A DNA stretch of 42,175 bases from Bacteroidota bacterium (GTDB taxonomy: Bacteria; Bacteroidota; Bacteroidia; Bacteroidales; B39-G9), in assembly GCA_015222055.1 (NCBI GenBank), contig JADFUR010000065.1, forward strand, positions 1 to 42,175, read 5' to 3'. The position numbers and the translations under genes were made by a program. The notes below the pieces were generated by a model. It saw nothing but the letters and a program-made list of their open reading frames with translations, did no database searches and was not told the DNA's origin. Position 1 is the stretch's first letter. Each line of letters opens with the position of its first letter. Positions 7,876-16,063 of this stretch are shown here, piece after piece.

Positions 7876-8005
7876 AAACTCCTCGCAGCAAGCTGACGAG
7901 GTATCTCAATGGAATATTTTATTTTACATACGCACCAAGGTTCGGGAAATATAACACTTGAGATCCCTCGAATACCGCTCGGGATCAGTTCTGCTATATG
8001 ATTTT
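7876..8005. repeat. 130-bp interspersed repeat, copy A
   Basis: This block and 13866-13995 are the same length with about 13 differences by eye (near 90% identity). Both start AAACTCCTC, contain a hairpin formed by CCTCG and CGAGG around CAGCAAGCTGA, and a second inverted element (TGAGATCCC with GGGATCA here), and end GCTATATGATTTT. No coding frame is evident. It ends 10 bp before the recF stop codon. Confidence 0.9.
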
Positions 8006-8015
8006 GTAATCAAAA

Positions 8016-9125
8016 TCATAGTCTCACTGATTCAATAGTGTCATTATTAACATTAAACAATTTATATTCAATTGAGAATTCAGATAAAATATTTTTCATT
8101 CTGTCTTTATTAGTATCTGTAATAAAAATTTGACCAAAGTTATTATCAGCAACTAACTTAATAATTTGCGTAACACGAAACAAATCAAATTTATCAAAAA
8201 CATCATCTAAGAGTAATATTGGTTTATAGCCATAAATATTTTTCATATAATCGAACTGAGATAATTTTAAAGCCACCGAAAAAGTTTTTTGTTGACCTTG
8301 TGAGCCATTTTTTTTAATTAAAAAATCATCTAACTTGAATATTAAATCGTCTTTATGAACACCTGTTGTAGTATATTGTAAAATACGGTCTCTTTCTAAA
8401 GAATCTTTTAACAGTTCTTGAAAATCGAAATCATGCAGTTGGGAGTTATATAGCAATTTTACTTTTTCGTTTCCATCAGAAATAAACTCATAATATTTTT
8501 GAAATACCGGCAATAACTCATTAATAAATTTCACTCTCTTTTCATAAATACTTGTACCTAATTTACTTAATTGCTCATCCCAAATCTCTATTGTTTCAAG
8601 ATTAAATGTGTTTGTTTTTGCAAAATTTTTCAAAAGGCTGTTTCTCTGACTAAGTGCTCTGTTATATTTTATTAAATCTACAAGATATTGTTTATCAAAC
8701 TGAGAAATAACTCCATTAAGAAACTTACGACGTTCTTCGCTACCACCAATAATTAAATTCGAATCATAAGGCGAGATTAACACAAGAGGTATTAATCCAA
8801 TATGGTCTGATAATTTAGTATATTCTTTTTTATTTCGCTTAAACTGTTTTTTCTTATTTCTCTTTATGCCACAATAAATGCTCTCATTCTCATCACTTAT
8901 TTTATAATTTCCTTGTATAACAAAAAAATTCTCACTGTGTTTAATATTCTGACTATCAATTAAATTAAAACGACTTTTACAAAATGACAAATAGTAAACG
9001 GCATCTAATAAATTTGTTTTTCCAACACCATTATCTCCAACAAAACAATTAATTTTTTGCGAAAATTCTATTTCTAATTGTTCGTAATTTTTAAAATTTA
9101 TTAAAGATAAATCCTTTAAATACAT
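8016..9125 (-). CDS. recF: DNA replication and repair protein RecF
   Basis: A 369-residue SMC-like ATPase that loads RecA at single-strand gaps and helps at stalled forks. Visible are the Walker A GDNGVGKT (residues 30-37), the ABC signature region NGSQGQQKTFSVALKLSQF (about 272-290) and Walker B PILLLDDVFDKFD (about 300-312). IYCGIKRN and SPYDSNLIIGGSEERRKFLN are typical RecF blocks. Length matches the family. The minus-strand ATG at 9125 is the natural start, since the N terminus MYLKDLSLINFKNYEQ is standard. DUF721 follows downstream; the TPR-ribH genes are divergent across 256 bp. Confidence 0.96.
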   Translation of the reverse strand: MYLKDLSLINFKNYEQLEIEFSQKINCFVGDNGVGKTNLLDAVYYLSFCKSRFNLIDSQNIKHSENFFVIQGNYKISDENESIYCGIKRNKKKQFKRNKKEYTKLSDHIGLIPLVLISPYDSNLIIGGSEERRKFLNGVISQFDKQYLVDLIKYNRALSQRNSLLKNFAKTNTFNLETIEIWDEQLSKLGTSIYEKRVKFINELLPVFQKYYEFISDGNEKVKLLYNSQLHDFDFQELLKDSLERDRILQYTTTGVHKDDLIFKLDDFLIKKNGSQGQQKTFSVALKLSQFDYMKNIYGYKPILLLDDVFDKFDLFRVTQIIKLVADNNFGQIFITDTNKDRMKNILSEFSIEYKLFNVNNDTIESVRL

Positions 9126-9318
9126 TTATTATACATTTAATTATTAATAATTGACATTGTAAAATTACATTTATTGAGTTTAAAAATAAAATTTAATTAA
9201 GTGCACACAAAACAATTTTTTTATTATTTAACTGATTAATAGTATAATACTAAAATAAAACTATTAAAATTAAATAAATTGATAAAATAATCTATGTATC
9301 AACAAAAAAAATATGCTA

Positions 9319-9353
9319 TTTGTTTTATTATCATGTAAAAACGATTATTTTTG
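9319..9353 (+). promoter_or_regulatory. Candidate promoter of the TPR gene (TTTG ... TATTTTTG)
   Basis: TATTTTTG at 9346-9353 fits the -7 consensus TAnnTTTG and TTTG at 9319-9322 could be the -33 element; the 23-base spacer is a little long. The ATG is 28 bp downstream. Confidence 0.45.
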
Positions 9354-9381
9354 CGTCTAAATTATTATTAATAAGAATAAA

Positions 9382-10074
9382 ATGTCGAAAAAGAAAAATA
9401 CAAAAAAAGCAGATAATTTTCAAGAGGTAGAAAATGTTTTAACTAAAACAGAACAGTATATTGAAGAAAACCAAAAAACAATTACAACAATAGTGCTTAT
9501 TATTATAGTCGTTGTTGCAGGTTACTTTGCATATATGAAATTTTATGTTAGCCCATTAGAAGGAGAAGCAGCATCGCAAATGTTTGTTGCAGAGCAATAT
9601 TTTGAAAAAGATTCATTTAATTTAGCAATAAACGGAGACGGTAATTACCTTGGTTTTATTGATATTATTGATGAATATGGAGTAACTAAATCAGCTAATT
9701 TGGCACAATATTATGCAGGTATTTCTTATTTGAAATTAGCTCAGTATGAAGAAGCTATTGATTATTTAAAAGATTTTGATTCTGACGACCATATTATAGC
9801 ATCAATTGCAAAAGGGGCTATTGGTGATGCATACATTGAACTTGGAGATAATGATAAAGCAATATCTTATTATTTAAAAGCTGCTGATGAAGATAATAAT
9901 AAATTAACTGCTCCAATGTATTTAATGAAAGCTGCAAAAGCCTATGAAGCAAACGATGATTATCAAAATTCGCTGGATATTTATAATAACATTAAAGATA
10001 ATTATTCAAAAACTACACAAGCTAGATTTATTGAAAAATATATTACAAGAGCAAAATTAAATATTGAAAAATAA
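9382..10074 (+). CDS. Membrane-anchored tetratricopeptide repeat protein (YfgM-like)
   Basis: A 230-residue protein with a lysine-rich cytoplasmic start, one membrane helix at about residues 36-55 and an outside part built of three or four TPR units, for example ANLAQYYAGISYLKLAQYEE and AKGAIGDAYIELGDNDKAIS. Topology and size are those of YfgM/TPR_21 ancillary proteins, which associate with the Sec translocon and periplasmic chaperones; that role is inferred. The gene precedes ribH, an order I recall from many Bacteroidota, but a strong terminator-like hairpin separates them here. Confidence 0.85.
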   Translation: MSKKKNTKKADNFQEVENVLTKTEQYIEENQKTITTIVLIIIVVVAGYFAYMKFYVSPLEGEAASQMFVAEQYFEKDSFNLAINGDGNYLGFIDIIDEYGVTKSANLAQYYAGISYLKLAQYEEAIDYLKDFDSDDHIIASIAKGAIGDAYIELGDNDKAISYYLKAADEDNNKLTAPMYLMKAAKAYEANDDYQNSLDIYNNIKDNYSKTTQARFIEKYITRAKLNIEK

Positions 10075-10099
10075 TATTCTTTTATAATAAACATTATTT

Positions 10100-10140
10100 A
10101 AAGTATCATTAACAGTAATGTTTTTGATACTTTTTTTTTT
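10100..10140 (+). terminator. Strong intrinsic terminator or attenuator just upstream of ribH
   Basis: AAAGTATCA (10100-10108) pairs with TGATACTTT (10125-10133), with an alternative inner stem CATTA/TAATG, and the stem runs into ten T (10131-10140). It lies 26 bp after the TPR stop and ends only 13 bp before the ribH ATG at 10154. Confidence 0.75.
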
Positions 10141-10153
10141 AATACTTGAAGCT

Positions 10154-10648
10154 ATGTCAACTAAGTTAAAAAACTTATCCGATTACGATCCAGAAACAAT
10201 ACCAAGTGCTGAAAACATGAAATTTGGTATTGTTGTTTCTGAATGGAATACAGAAATAACAGAATCTCTTTTTAAGGGAGCACTTAATACTCTTATAAAA
10301 AACGGAGCCCAGAAAAAAAACATTATAAAAAAATATGTTCCGGGAAGCTTTGAGTTAACTTTGGGAGCACAATTACTTTCAGAAAATACTGATATTGACG
10401 CTGTTATTTGTTTAGGCTGTATTATTCAAGGAGAAACACGCCATTTCGATTTTATTTGTGAAGGAGTTGCAAACGGTATTACTCAATTGAATATCAAACA
10501 TGACAAACCTATTATTTTTGGAGTTTTAACCACAAACAATCAACAACAAGCAATTGACCGTGCCGGGGGAAAACATGGTAACAAAGGCGACGAAGGTGCA
10601 ATTGCAGCAATTAAAATGATTGCGTTAAAAGATTCGTTTAAAAAATAA
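10154..10648 (+). CDS. ribH: 6,7-dimethyl-8-ribityllumazine synthase
   Basis: A 164-residue lumazine synthase, the penultimate enzyme of riboflavin synthesis, joining 5-amino-6-ribitylaminouracil and 3,4-dihydroxy-2-butanone 4-phosphate. Typical blocks are [53 protein letters not shown] with the catalytic-region His, and [21 protein letters not shown] ending near GNKGDEGA. I chose ATG 10154 (MSTKLKN). A longer frame from 10118 would translate the T-run of a terminator hairpin and is not credible. No other rib gene is in the window. Confidence 0.96.
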   Translation: MSTKLKNLSDYDPETIPSAENMKFGIVVSEWNTEITESLFKGALNTLIKNGAQKKNIIKKYVPGSFELTLGAQLLSENTDIDAVICLGCIIQGETRHFDFICEGVANGITQLNIKHDKPIIFGVLTTNNQQQAIDRAGGKHGNKGDEGAIAAIKMIALKDSFKK

Positions 10649-10720
10649 AATATAGCTTGTAAATTTTTGAATATTGAAGTAGAATTCTGCATCAAAAAAT
10701 TACTCATACTTTTAATATCT

Positions 10721-11605
10721 ATGCTGAAAAATATAAAAACTTGGTTAAATAAACCTTTCCCTTTTTATGAAACATATAGACAAAAAGTAATAGCTCCATT
10801 TTTATTTGCATTATTTATAGTGTTTTTTCTCATACTTTTTAATCCTTCCCATAATACAGATTTTGTATTAGTTCAATTTTTAAAAATTTCTTCATATGCC
10901 ATAATAACTTTTTTCACAATGGTTTTTTATAACACCATTCCTGCCATTATTTTCCCCAATGTATTTAATTCTGAAAAATGGAACATTAAAAAAACAATAA
11001 TCTTTGCTTTATTAACAATTATTTCGATTGGTCTATTTAACGGCTTATATGCATTTAAATTTGACAATGCTGGGCACAACAACAACATTATATTATTTCT
11101 ACTCACAGTTCTTGTAAAGACCTTAACTATTGGCGTTTTACCAACTATAATTTTTATTTCTTATTTAGAGAAACGCTTATATAAAAAGCATCACTTATCT
11201 GCACTCGAAACTATTGAAAAGTTAAAAAAATCGAACAGAAATAAAAAAAACTATTCGGAAAACAAATATGTTATTAATACTAAGGCAAAAGAGATTCTCG
11301 AATTTACAAACAATGATTTATATTGTATAAAATCTGAAGGTAATTATTGCATATTTTTCTTGCAAAAAAATAATGTTATTGAAAAAAAAATAATTCGTGC
11401 CAGTCTAAAAGAAATTGAACAAAATTTCACTAAATCTGATAAAATTACCAGATGTCATAAGTCTTACATTGTTAATCTCGACAAAGTAAATGATATAACA
11501 GGAAATGCAAGAGGTTACTTTTTTTCAGTAGATGCCTTAAAATTTAAAATCCCGGGTTCAAGAAATATGTCGAAAAAATTAATTTCTGAAATCAGAACCT
11601 TTTAA
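10721..11605 (+). CDS. Membrane-bound LytTR-family transcriptional regulator
   Basis: A 294-residue protein with four predicted membrane segments (about 23-41, 52-72, 92-110, 122-148) and a C-terminal LytTR DNA-binding domain from about residue 188. The domain shows NNDLYCIKSEGNYCIFFLQ, then RASLKEIEQNF and RCHKSYIVNLDKV, the usual LytTR pattern. There is no response-regulator receiver domain, so it is probably a membrane sensor that binds DNA directly, a form common in Bacteroidota. I chose ATG 10721 over an upstream in-frame TTG at 10667. The plus-strand genes that follow are candidate targets, which is inference only. Confidence 0.85.
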   Translation: MLKNIKTWLNKPFPFYETYRQKVIAPFLFALFIVFFLILFNPSHNTDFVLVQFLKISSYAIITFFTMVFYNTIPAIIFPNVFNSEKWNIKKTIIFALLTIISIGLFNGLYAFKFDNAGHNNNIILFLLTVLVKTLTIGVLPTIIFISYLEKRLYKKHHLSALETIEKLKKSNRNKKNYSENKYVINTKAKEILEFTNNDLYCIKSEGNYCIFFLQKNNVIEKKIIRASLKEIEQNFTKSDKITRCHKSYIVNLDKVNDITGNARGYFFSVDALKFKIPGSRNMSKKLISEIRTF

Positions 11606-11689
11606 TTTATTATTCACCTGCCTTAATTCCATTTTGTAACATATTGTTCCCATACGTCACATTAATTTCCTATTTAAAAAAGCATCCGT

Positions 11690-11697
11690 TATTTTTG
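11690..11697 (+). promoter_or_regulatory. Candidate -7 element (TATTTTTG) before the DUF2141 gene
   Basis: TATTTTTG matches TAnnTTTG and lies 17 bp before the ATG at 11715; no well-placed -33 TTTG is seen. It would give a very short leader. Confidence 0.35.
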
Positions 11698-11714
11698 TTT
11701 AGAATTTTAGTGAT

Positions 11715-12128
11715 ATGAAAAAAACACTCTTTTTTATAATTTTGATTCTAATGGTTGTTAGCAAATCATCCGCACAAACGCATTTATATTCGTTAGAAAT
11801 ACAGATCGTTGGGTTAAAAAGCAATACGGGAAAAATATTATTACAATTATTTACTAATAAAAATAAAATAATTAGTAAAAAACACGCAAAAATCAACAAT
11901 AAAAAGTGCACTTTAAGTATAAAAAATTTAAAATTAGGGAATTATTTAGTGAATTATTTTCATGACGAGAATGAAAATAAAAAACTTGATTCTAATTGGC
12001 TGGGCATTCCTTCTGAAGGATATGGATTTTCAAATAATGCTTCCGGTACATTTGGAATTCCATCAATCAAAGATAGATTATTTAATATTAATAGAAACAC
12101 TATAATAACATTAACAATAAACTATTGA
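11715..12128 (+). CDS. Secreted DUF2141 domain protein
   Basis: A 137-residue exported protein with a Sec signal peptide (MKKTLFFIILILMVVSKSSA, cut before Q). The mature part is one DUF2141 domain: LEIQIVGLKSNTGKILLQLF, YLVNYFHDENENKKLDSNWL and GIPSEGYGFSNNASGTFGIP. The family forms a small beta-sandwich found in periplasmic or outer-membrane proteins and has no settled function. The DENENKKLD stretch is EF-hand-like and might bind calcium. The CPBP gene starts 4 bp after its stop, so the two form an operon. Confidence 0.88.
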   Translation: MKKTLFFIILILMVVSKSSAQTHLYSLEIQIVGLKSNTGKILLQLFTNKNKIISKKHAKINNKKCTLSIKNLKLGNYLVNYFHDENENKKLDSNWLGIPSEGYGFSNNASGTFGIPSIKDRLFNINRNTIITLTINY

Positions 12129-12132
12129 ATTA

Positions 12133-12789
12133 ATGAAAACAGAAATAAAAAATTATTTAAAATTACTAATTATACCCTTTTCAATTATTTTACTTGGAGT
12201 GATTGTGGGCAGGGTATTTTTTATTTTCATAAAAAACTGGGCTTGGATACCAATTATTTTATTCTATTGGTCGGCTGTATCATTGGTTTTATATGTTGAC
12301 TATAAAAAGAACCATAAAAAACCAATTGATTATTTTAAGGGATATAAATTCAAACTCTCAACTATAATACTGTCATTGCTTGTAGGCTTTATACCATTAC
12401 CTATATTATTAAAATATTTTCATCTTTTTAATAATAATTACCTAATAGTTTTTTGGATATTAGTGGCAATTATAAATCCATTTTTTGAAGAAATTTTTTG
12501 GAGAGGCTATATGTTAAAAATTTCTTCAGAAATATCTTTATGGATTAAAGTAATTGTTTCCTCACTGTTATTTGCTGCATCTCATCCAATAATTTGGGGC
12601 ATTTTTACACCAAGCATGTTAACAATAGAAATGATAATTTCAGTTTTTATAATGGGAATAGTGTGGTCTTTTGTTTACATAAAAAGCAAAAGCCTTATAC
12701 TTCCATATTTTTCACACTTACTGGTAGATTTATTTAACTGTTCGGTATTGGCTTTTTTAAACTTATTACCAATAATATCTAATATTTAA
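12133..12789 (+). CDS. CPBP family intramembrane metalloprotease (CAAX protease-like)
   Basis: A 218-residue membrane protein with about six to eight hydrophobic segments. The conserved motifs are all present: FEEIFWRG (Glu 119, Glu 120, Arg 124), SHPIIWG with His 151, and HLLVD with His 195 and Asp 199. In Rce1-like relatives these residues form the active site. Bacterial members process or protect peptides or act in protein sorting, but the substrate here is unknown. The last 22 codons and the following bases are duplicated at 12902-12973. It follows the DUF2141 gene by 4 bp. Confidence 0.88.
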   Translation: MKTEIKNYLKLLIIPFSIILLGVIVGRVFFIFIKNWAWIPIILFYWSAVSLVLYVDYKKNHKKPIDYFKGYKFKLSTIILSLLVGFIPLPILLKYFHLFNNNYLIVFWILVAIINPFFEEIFWRGYMLKISSEISLWIKVIVSSLLFAASHPIIWGIFTPSMLTIEMIISVFIMGIVWSFVYIKSKSLILPYFSHLLVDLFNCSVLAFLNLLPIISNI

Positions 12790-12901
12790 TAATTGAGGCC
12801 TCTCCGAAAAGCCACTAAGCGGTTTGCTTACAAAAAGTACGAATGCTATAAATCTGCACGTTAGCTTATTACAAAACCGATAAGCGGTTAAAACACTTAC
12901 G

Positions 12902-12973
12902 GGAAGATTTGTTTGGTTGTTCGGTATTGGCTTTTTCAAACTTATTACCAATAATATCTAATAATTAATAATT
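12902..12973 (+). pseudogene. Duplicated 3' end of the CPBP gene (72-bp remnant)
   Basis: These 72 bases match 12723-12794 with about seven differences by eye. The copy keeps the frame and reads EDLFGCSVLAFSNLLPIISN followed by N and a stop, where the intact gene ends VDLFNCSVLAFLNLLPIISN followed by I and a stop. One change (TTA to TTG) is silent. No upstream homology to the rest of the CPBP protein is seen; a 107-bp spacer with a direct repeat of TAAGCGGTT separates the copies. It looks like the tail of a deleted tandem paralogue, or a segmental duplication. Confidence 0.75.
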
Positions 12974-12979
12974 TAAACT

Positions 12980-13762
12980 ATGAAGAAGCTTTTTTCTTAT
13001 AATTTTCTTTCAAGAATTATTTTCTTGTTGTTAACACCTGTTTTTTTTCAATACTTTGCATTAGGATTTGTCTGGCATTCAATTTATTGGGGAGTTATAA
13101 CAACCGTTGTTTTAATATGGGGAATGTTTATTCTTATTTCACCAATTTTTGGAAGAATAGGCTGCGGTTGGTTTTGTTTTATGGGTGCAACCAGCGATTT
13201 ATCTTCACAACATTCATTAATAAAAATAAAATGGAGAAAACCTAAAGTATGGACAAGACTACTTCTTTTAATTCCATTTTTTGCAAGTGCAATTACCTTC
13301 TATTTTATTAATAAAGAAAGAGGTATTACTAATAACTTTGCCATATTGCCTTCATTTCTAAAAGCTGACTTTAATATCCATTATAAATATGTTTGGGTAA
13401 TTGATATTACATGTTCTCTTTTATTTGGTTTGCTTCTCGAACGACGATGGGCATGTAAAAATTTATGTGTTATGGGAGCATTATGCTCAGTCGGTGCAAA
13501 ATATTCAAGGCTTATTACTGTTGTTGATACTAACAAATGTACTTTATGTGGTCAATGCGAAAAAAATTGCTTAGTGAGAATACCAATAACTGATTATATA
13601 AAAAACAATCAAGGCTTAGTTACAAACTCAGAATGTATTCTTTGTGGCAAATGTATTGAATCTTGCAAATTTGATGCAATAAAACTTAAATTCGTTTGGA
13701 ATAGAAAAAAATACAAACAATCAATAATAGAAAGAGATAAGGAATTTGAAGTAATTAATTAG
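12980..13762 (+). CDS. NapH-like membrane ferredoxin (4Fe-4S binding protein)
   Basis: A 260-residue membrane protein with four predicted helices and two bacterial ferredoxin motifs near the C terminus: CTLCGQCEKNC (Cys 187, 190, 193, 197) and CILCGKCIESC (Cys 219, 222, 225, 229). GCGWFCFMGA (Cys 62, 66) and CKNLCVMGALC (Cys 159, 163, 169) match the cysteine pairs conserved at the membrane interface in NapH/CcoG/RnfB-related polyferredoxins. It probably moves electrons between the quinone pool and a partner, but no nitrate-reductase or other partner gene is here. It follows the CPBP remnant by 6 bp; neighbours suggest a shared plus-strand transcript. Confidence 0.85.
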   Translation: MKKLFSYNFLSRIIFLLLTPVFFQYFALGFVWHSIYWGVITTVVLIWGMFILISPIFGRIGCGWFCFMGATSDLSSQHSLIKIKWRKPKVWTRLLLLIPFFASAITFYFINKERGITNNFAILPSFLKADFNIHYKYVWVIDITCSLLFGLLLERRWACKNLCVMGALCSVGAKYSRLITVVDTNKCTLCGQCEKNCLVRIPITDYIKNNQGLVTNSECILCGKCIESCKFDAIKLKFVWNRKKYKQSIIERDKEFEVIN

Positions 13763-13778
13763 TTTTTGTCCATAAAAT

Positions 13779-13841
13779 CATCGGAATTTCATTCCGAGTA
13801 AGGGAAGGGGATTTCTCCCTAAAAGTCGAAATGACAAATAG
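13779..13841. repeat. REP-like GGAATTTC/GAAATG sequence after the NapH-like gene
   Basis: The stretch holds GGAATTTCATTCC, AAGGGGATTTCTCCCT and GTCGAAATGACA, short complementary pieces of the kind found in Bacteroidota intergenic palindromes. No coding potential is evident. Confidence 0.4.
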
Positions 13842-13850
13842 ACAATCCCT

Positions 13851-14010
13851 TGCTCTTTCGGAATAAAACTCCTCACAGCAAGCTGACGAGGTATCTCAAT
13901 GTAATATTTTATCTTACATACGCTCCAAGGTGTGAGGAATATAACCCTTGAGACCCCTCGACTACCGCTCGAGATCAGTTCGGCTATATGATTTTAAATC
14001 CGAAAGAGCA
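13851..14010. repeat. GCTCTTTCGG palindrome split by the 130-bp repeat (copy B)
   Basis: TGCTCTTTCGGA (13851-13862) and TCCGAAAGAGCA (13999-14010) are perfect inverted arms of the same palindrome family found uninterrupted at 27831-27858. Between them lies the second copy of the 130-bp repeat (13866-13995). The arrangement reads as one repeat nested in another. The region ends 9 bp before the stop codon of the ABC permease. Confidence 0.85.
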
Positions 14011-14019
14011 AAGCATTAT

Positions 14020-15240
14020 TTACTCATATCTTAATGCATCAATAGGATTAAGACTAGCAGCTTTTCGTGCAGGATACCAGCCAAAAAATATTCCAATAAC
14101 TGTACAAAAAATAAACGATAATATTATTGAATCCATAGTAATGTGAACAGGCCAACTCATAAAATTTGAAACAAATTTTGAAACACCAATACCAAGTAGA
14201 ATACCAATTATTCCTCCAATAACACTTAAAAGAGTTGATTCAATAAGAAACTGAAGTAAAATATCTAAACCCTTACCTCCTACTGCCATTCTCAGACCAA
14301 TCTCCCGCGTTCGTTCAGTAACTGACACATACATAATATTCATAATACCTATACCTCCAACCAATAATGAAATTCCAGCAATAGCAGATAATAATGCTGT
14401 TAAAATATCACTTGTTGAAGTTAATCGGGTCATTATCTCTTCTTGTGTTCTAATTTTAAAATCAGATTCGTCTGATGGCAATATTTTGTGACGCCTACGC
14501 AATAGCTCTTCAATTTCAATAGATGCTTTTTGCGACACATCAGAGCTCGTGGCTGAAACATAAATACTGTGAACATGGGTTATTGCGAGTATCCTTTTTT
14601 GAACGGTTGTATATGGTGCAATAATTATATCATCCTGATCTTGTCCAAAGTTGCTTTCACCTTTTGCCTTAAGAATACCAATAATTTTAAAAGGAATTTT
14701 ATTATATCTAATACTTTCCCCTATTGGATTATAAGCTTCACCAAATAATTTTTCAACAACCGTATTTCCTAAAAGACATAACTTTTGAGAACTTTTAATC
14801 TCTTTATTAGTAAACAATCTGCCGTCTTTAAGCTCCCAGTTTTTAATTGAAAAATAATCAATATCAACACCATAAATATTTGTAGGCCAGTTATCATAAA
14901 TTGAAACTGCCTGCCCACCGCCTCTTACCATAGGCGATACTGCAGATACAAATTCAGATTCTCTTTTTATTGCATTAGCATCAGCAACAGTAAGAAACTT
15001 AGCACTACCTGCACCCATTTTAACTCCGCCTCTGGTTTGTGTAGCAGGACGTATAAAAAGTAGATTAGTTCCTAAAGTCGAAATTTGTTCTTCAATGCTT
15101 TGCTTTGAACCTTGTCCAATAGCCATCATTGCAATAACTGATGCTACACCAATGATAATACCAAGCATTGTAAGAAAAGACCTAAATTTATTCTTTGTCA
15201 AAGAGTTTATTGCTACTTTCAATAAATTTAAAATATTCAT
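14020..15240 (-). CDS. MacB-like ABC transporter permease
   Basis: A 406-residue permease with one membrane helix near residues 20-43, a large periplasmic MacB_PCD domain, and three C-terminal helices of the FtsX domain. The landmarks are LTMLGIIIGVASVIAMMAIG, LLVGGIGIMNIMYVSVTERT, REIGLRMAVGG and the final WYPARKAASLNPIDALRYE. Unlike E. coli MacB it lacks a fused ATPase; the ATPase is the separate gene 55 bp upstream. With the MacA-like adaptor this forms a type VII-fold tripartite exporter, which needs an outer-membrane TolC not present here. Substrate unknown; lipopeptides, antibiotics or signal peptides are typical. Confidence 0.93.
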   Translation of the reverse strand: MNILNLLKVAINSLTKNKFRSFLTMLGIIIGVASVIAMMAIGQGSKQSIEEQISTLGTNLLFIRPATQTRGGVKMGAGSAKFLTVADANAIKRESEFVSAVSPMVRGGGQAVSIYDNWPTNIYGVDIDYFSIKNWELKDGRLFTNKEIKSSQKLCLLGNTVVEKLFGEAYNPIGESIRYNKIPFKIIGILKAKGESNFGQDQDDIIIAPYTTVQKRILAITHVHSIYVSATSSDVSQKASIEIEELLRRRHKILPSDESDFKIRTQEEIMTRLTSTSDILTALLSAIAGISLLVGGIGIMNIMYVSVTERTREIGLRMAVGGKGLDILLQFLIESTLLSVIGGIIGILLGIGVSKFVSNFMSWPVHITMDSIILSFIFCTVIGIFFGWYPARKAASLNPIDALRYE

Positions 15241-15295
15241 AAAAAAACTTTTATATAATTAATGTTCCTGTTTACAATATTTTGCGAACTGCTTT

Positions 15296-16042
15296 TTAAT
15301 AATCTACTTCAACAGGCATTTGTGCCAATGCTTCTGAAGCATTCTTTATATTTTCTACAATAATCTCACTCTTAATTCTACCATCACGAAATGTAACATT
15401 TCTTGATGTAAATTGTGCAATATCACTCTCATGAGTAACTAATCCAATTGTAATACCTTTACTATTCAATTTTTGAAATACATCCATAATATCATAGCTT
15501 GTTCTAGTATCTAAATTACCAGTTGGCTCGTCTGCTAAAATAATTACAGGGTCGTTTACTAATGAACGGGCAATAGCTACTCGCTGCTGTTGTCCTCCCG
15601 ATAATTGATTTGAAAAGTGATACATCCTATCTGAAAGACCAACCGTTTCTAAGGCAGCCACAGCTCTTTCTCGTCGCTCTTTTGCACTTACTGAGCTATT
15701 ATAAAACAATGGCAACTCAACATTTTCTAGTGCAGTCGTTCGGGCGAGAAGATTATATGATTGAAAAACGAAACCAATTTTTTCATTTCTAAGAGTAGCT
15801 AATTGATCTTTCGTTAGTTTCTTTACATCTACATCATCTAAAAAATAATTGCCGGATGTAGCATTATCAAGACAACCCAAAATATTTAGCAAAGTAGATT
15901 TACCCGAACCACTTGGTCCCATTATAGCTACAAACTCACCTTTTTCTATATTAAAATCAATTCCTCTTAAAGCATGAACAGTCAAATCACCTAAATCGTA
16001 ATTTTTAACTAAATTTTCTATTTTTATTATATTATGCGACAT
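15296..16042 (-). CDS. MacB/LolD-type ABC transporter ATPase
   Basis: A 248-residue ABC ATPase. It shows Walker [11 protein letters not shown]-loop FVFQSYNLL, signature LSGGQQQR, Walker [14 protein letters not shown] and the switch His in GLVTHESD. The pattern is that of the MacB/LolD/FtsE group. I chose the ATG at 16042 ([10 protein letters not shown]); an in-frame TTG at 16060 would add six residues but has no advantage. It sits between the adaptor gene (21 bp upstream) and the permease (55 bp downstream), so the three genes are one operon. Confidence 0.95.
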   Translation of the reverse strand: MSHNIIKIENLVKNYDLGDLTVHALRGIDFNIEKGEFVAIMGPSGSGKSTLLNILGCLDNATSGNYFLDDVDVKKLTKDQLATLRNEKIGFVFQSYNLLARTTALENVELPLFYNSSVSAKERRERAVAALETVGLSDRMYHFSNQLSGGQQQRVAIARSLVNDPVIILADEPTGNLDTRTSYDIMDVFQKLNSKGITIGLVTHESDIAQFTSRNVTFRDGRIKSEIIVENIKNASEALAQMPVEVDY

Positions 16043-16063
16043 AATTTTTTTTATTAACAATAA

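Noticed and set aside
10118-10153. N-terminal extension of ribH starting MFLILFF
   Set aside because: It translates the stem and T run of a terminator; the ATG at 10154 gives a normal lumazine synthase.
10667-10720. Upstream TTG start for the LytTR regulator
   Set aside because: The ATG at 10721 gives a standard N terminus; the extension adds an unrelated hydrophobic stretch.
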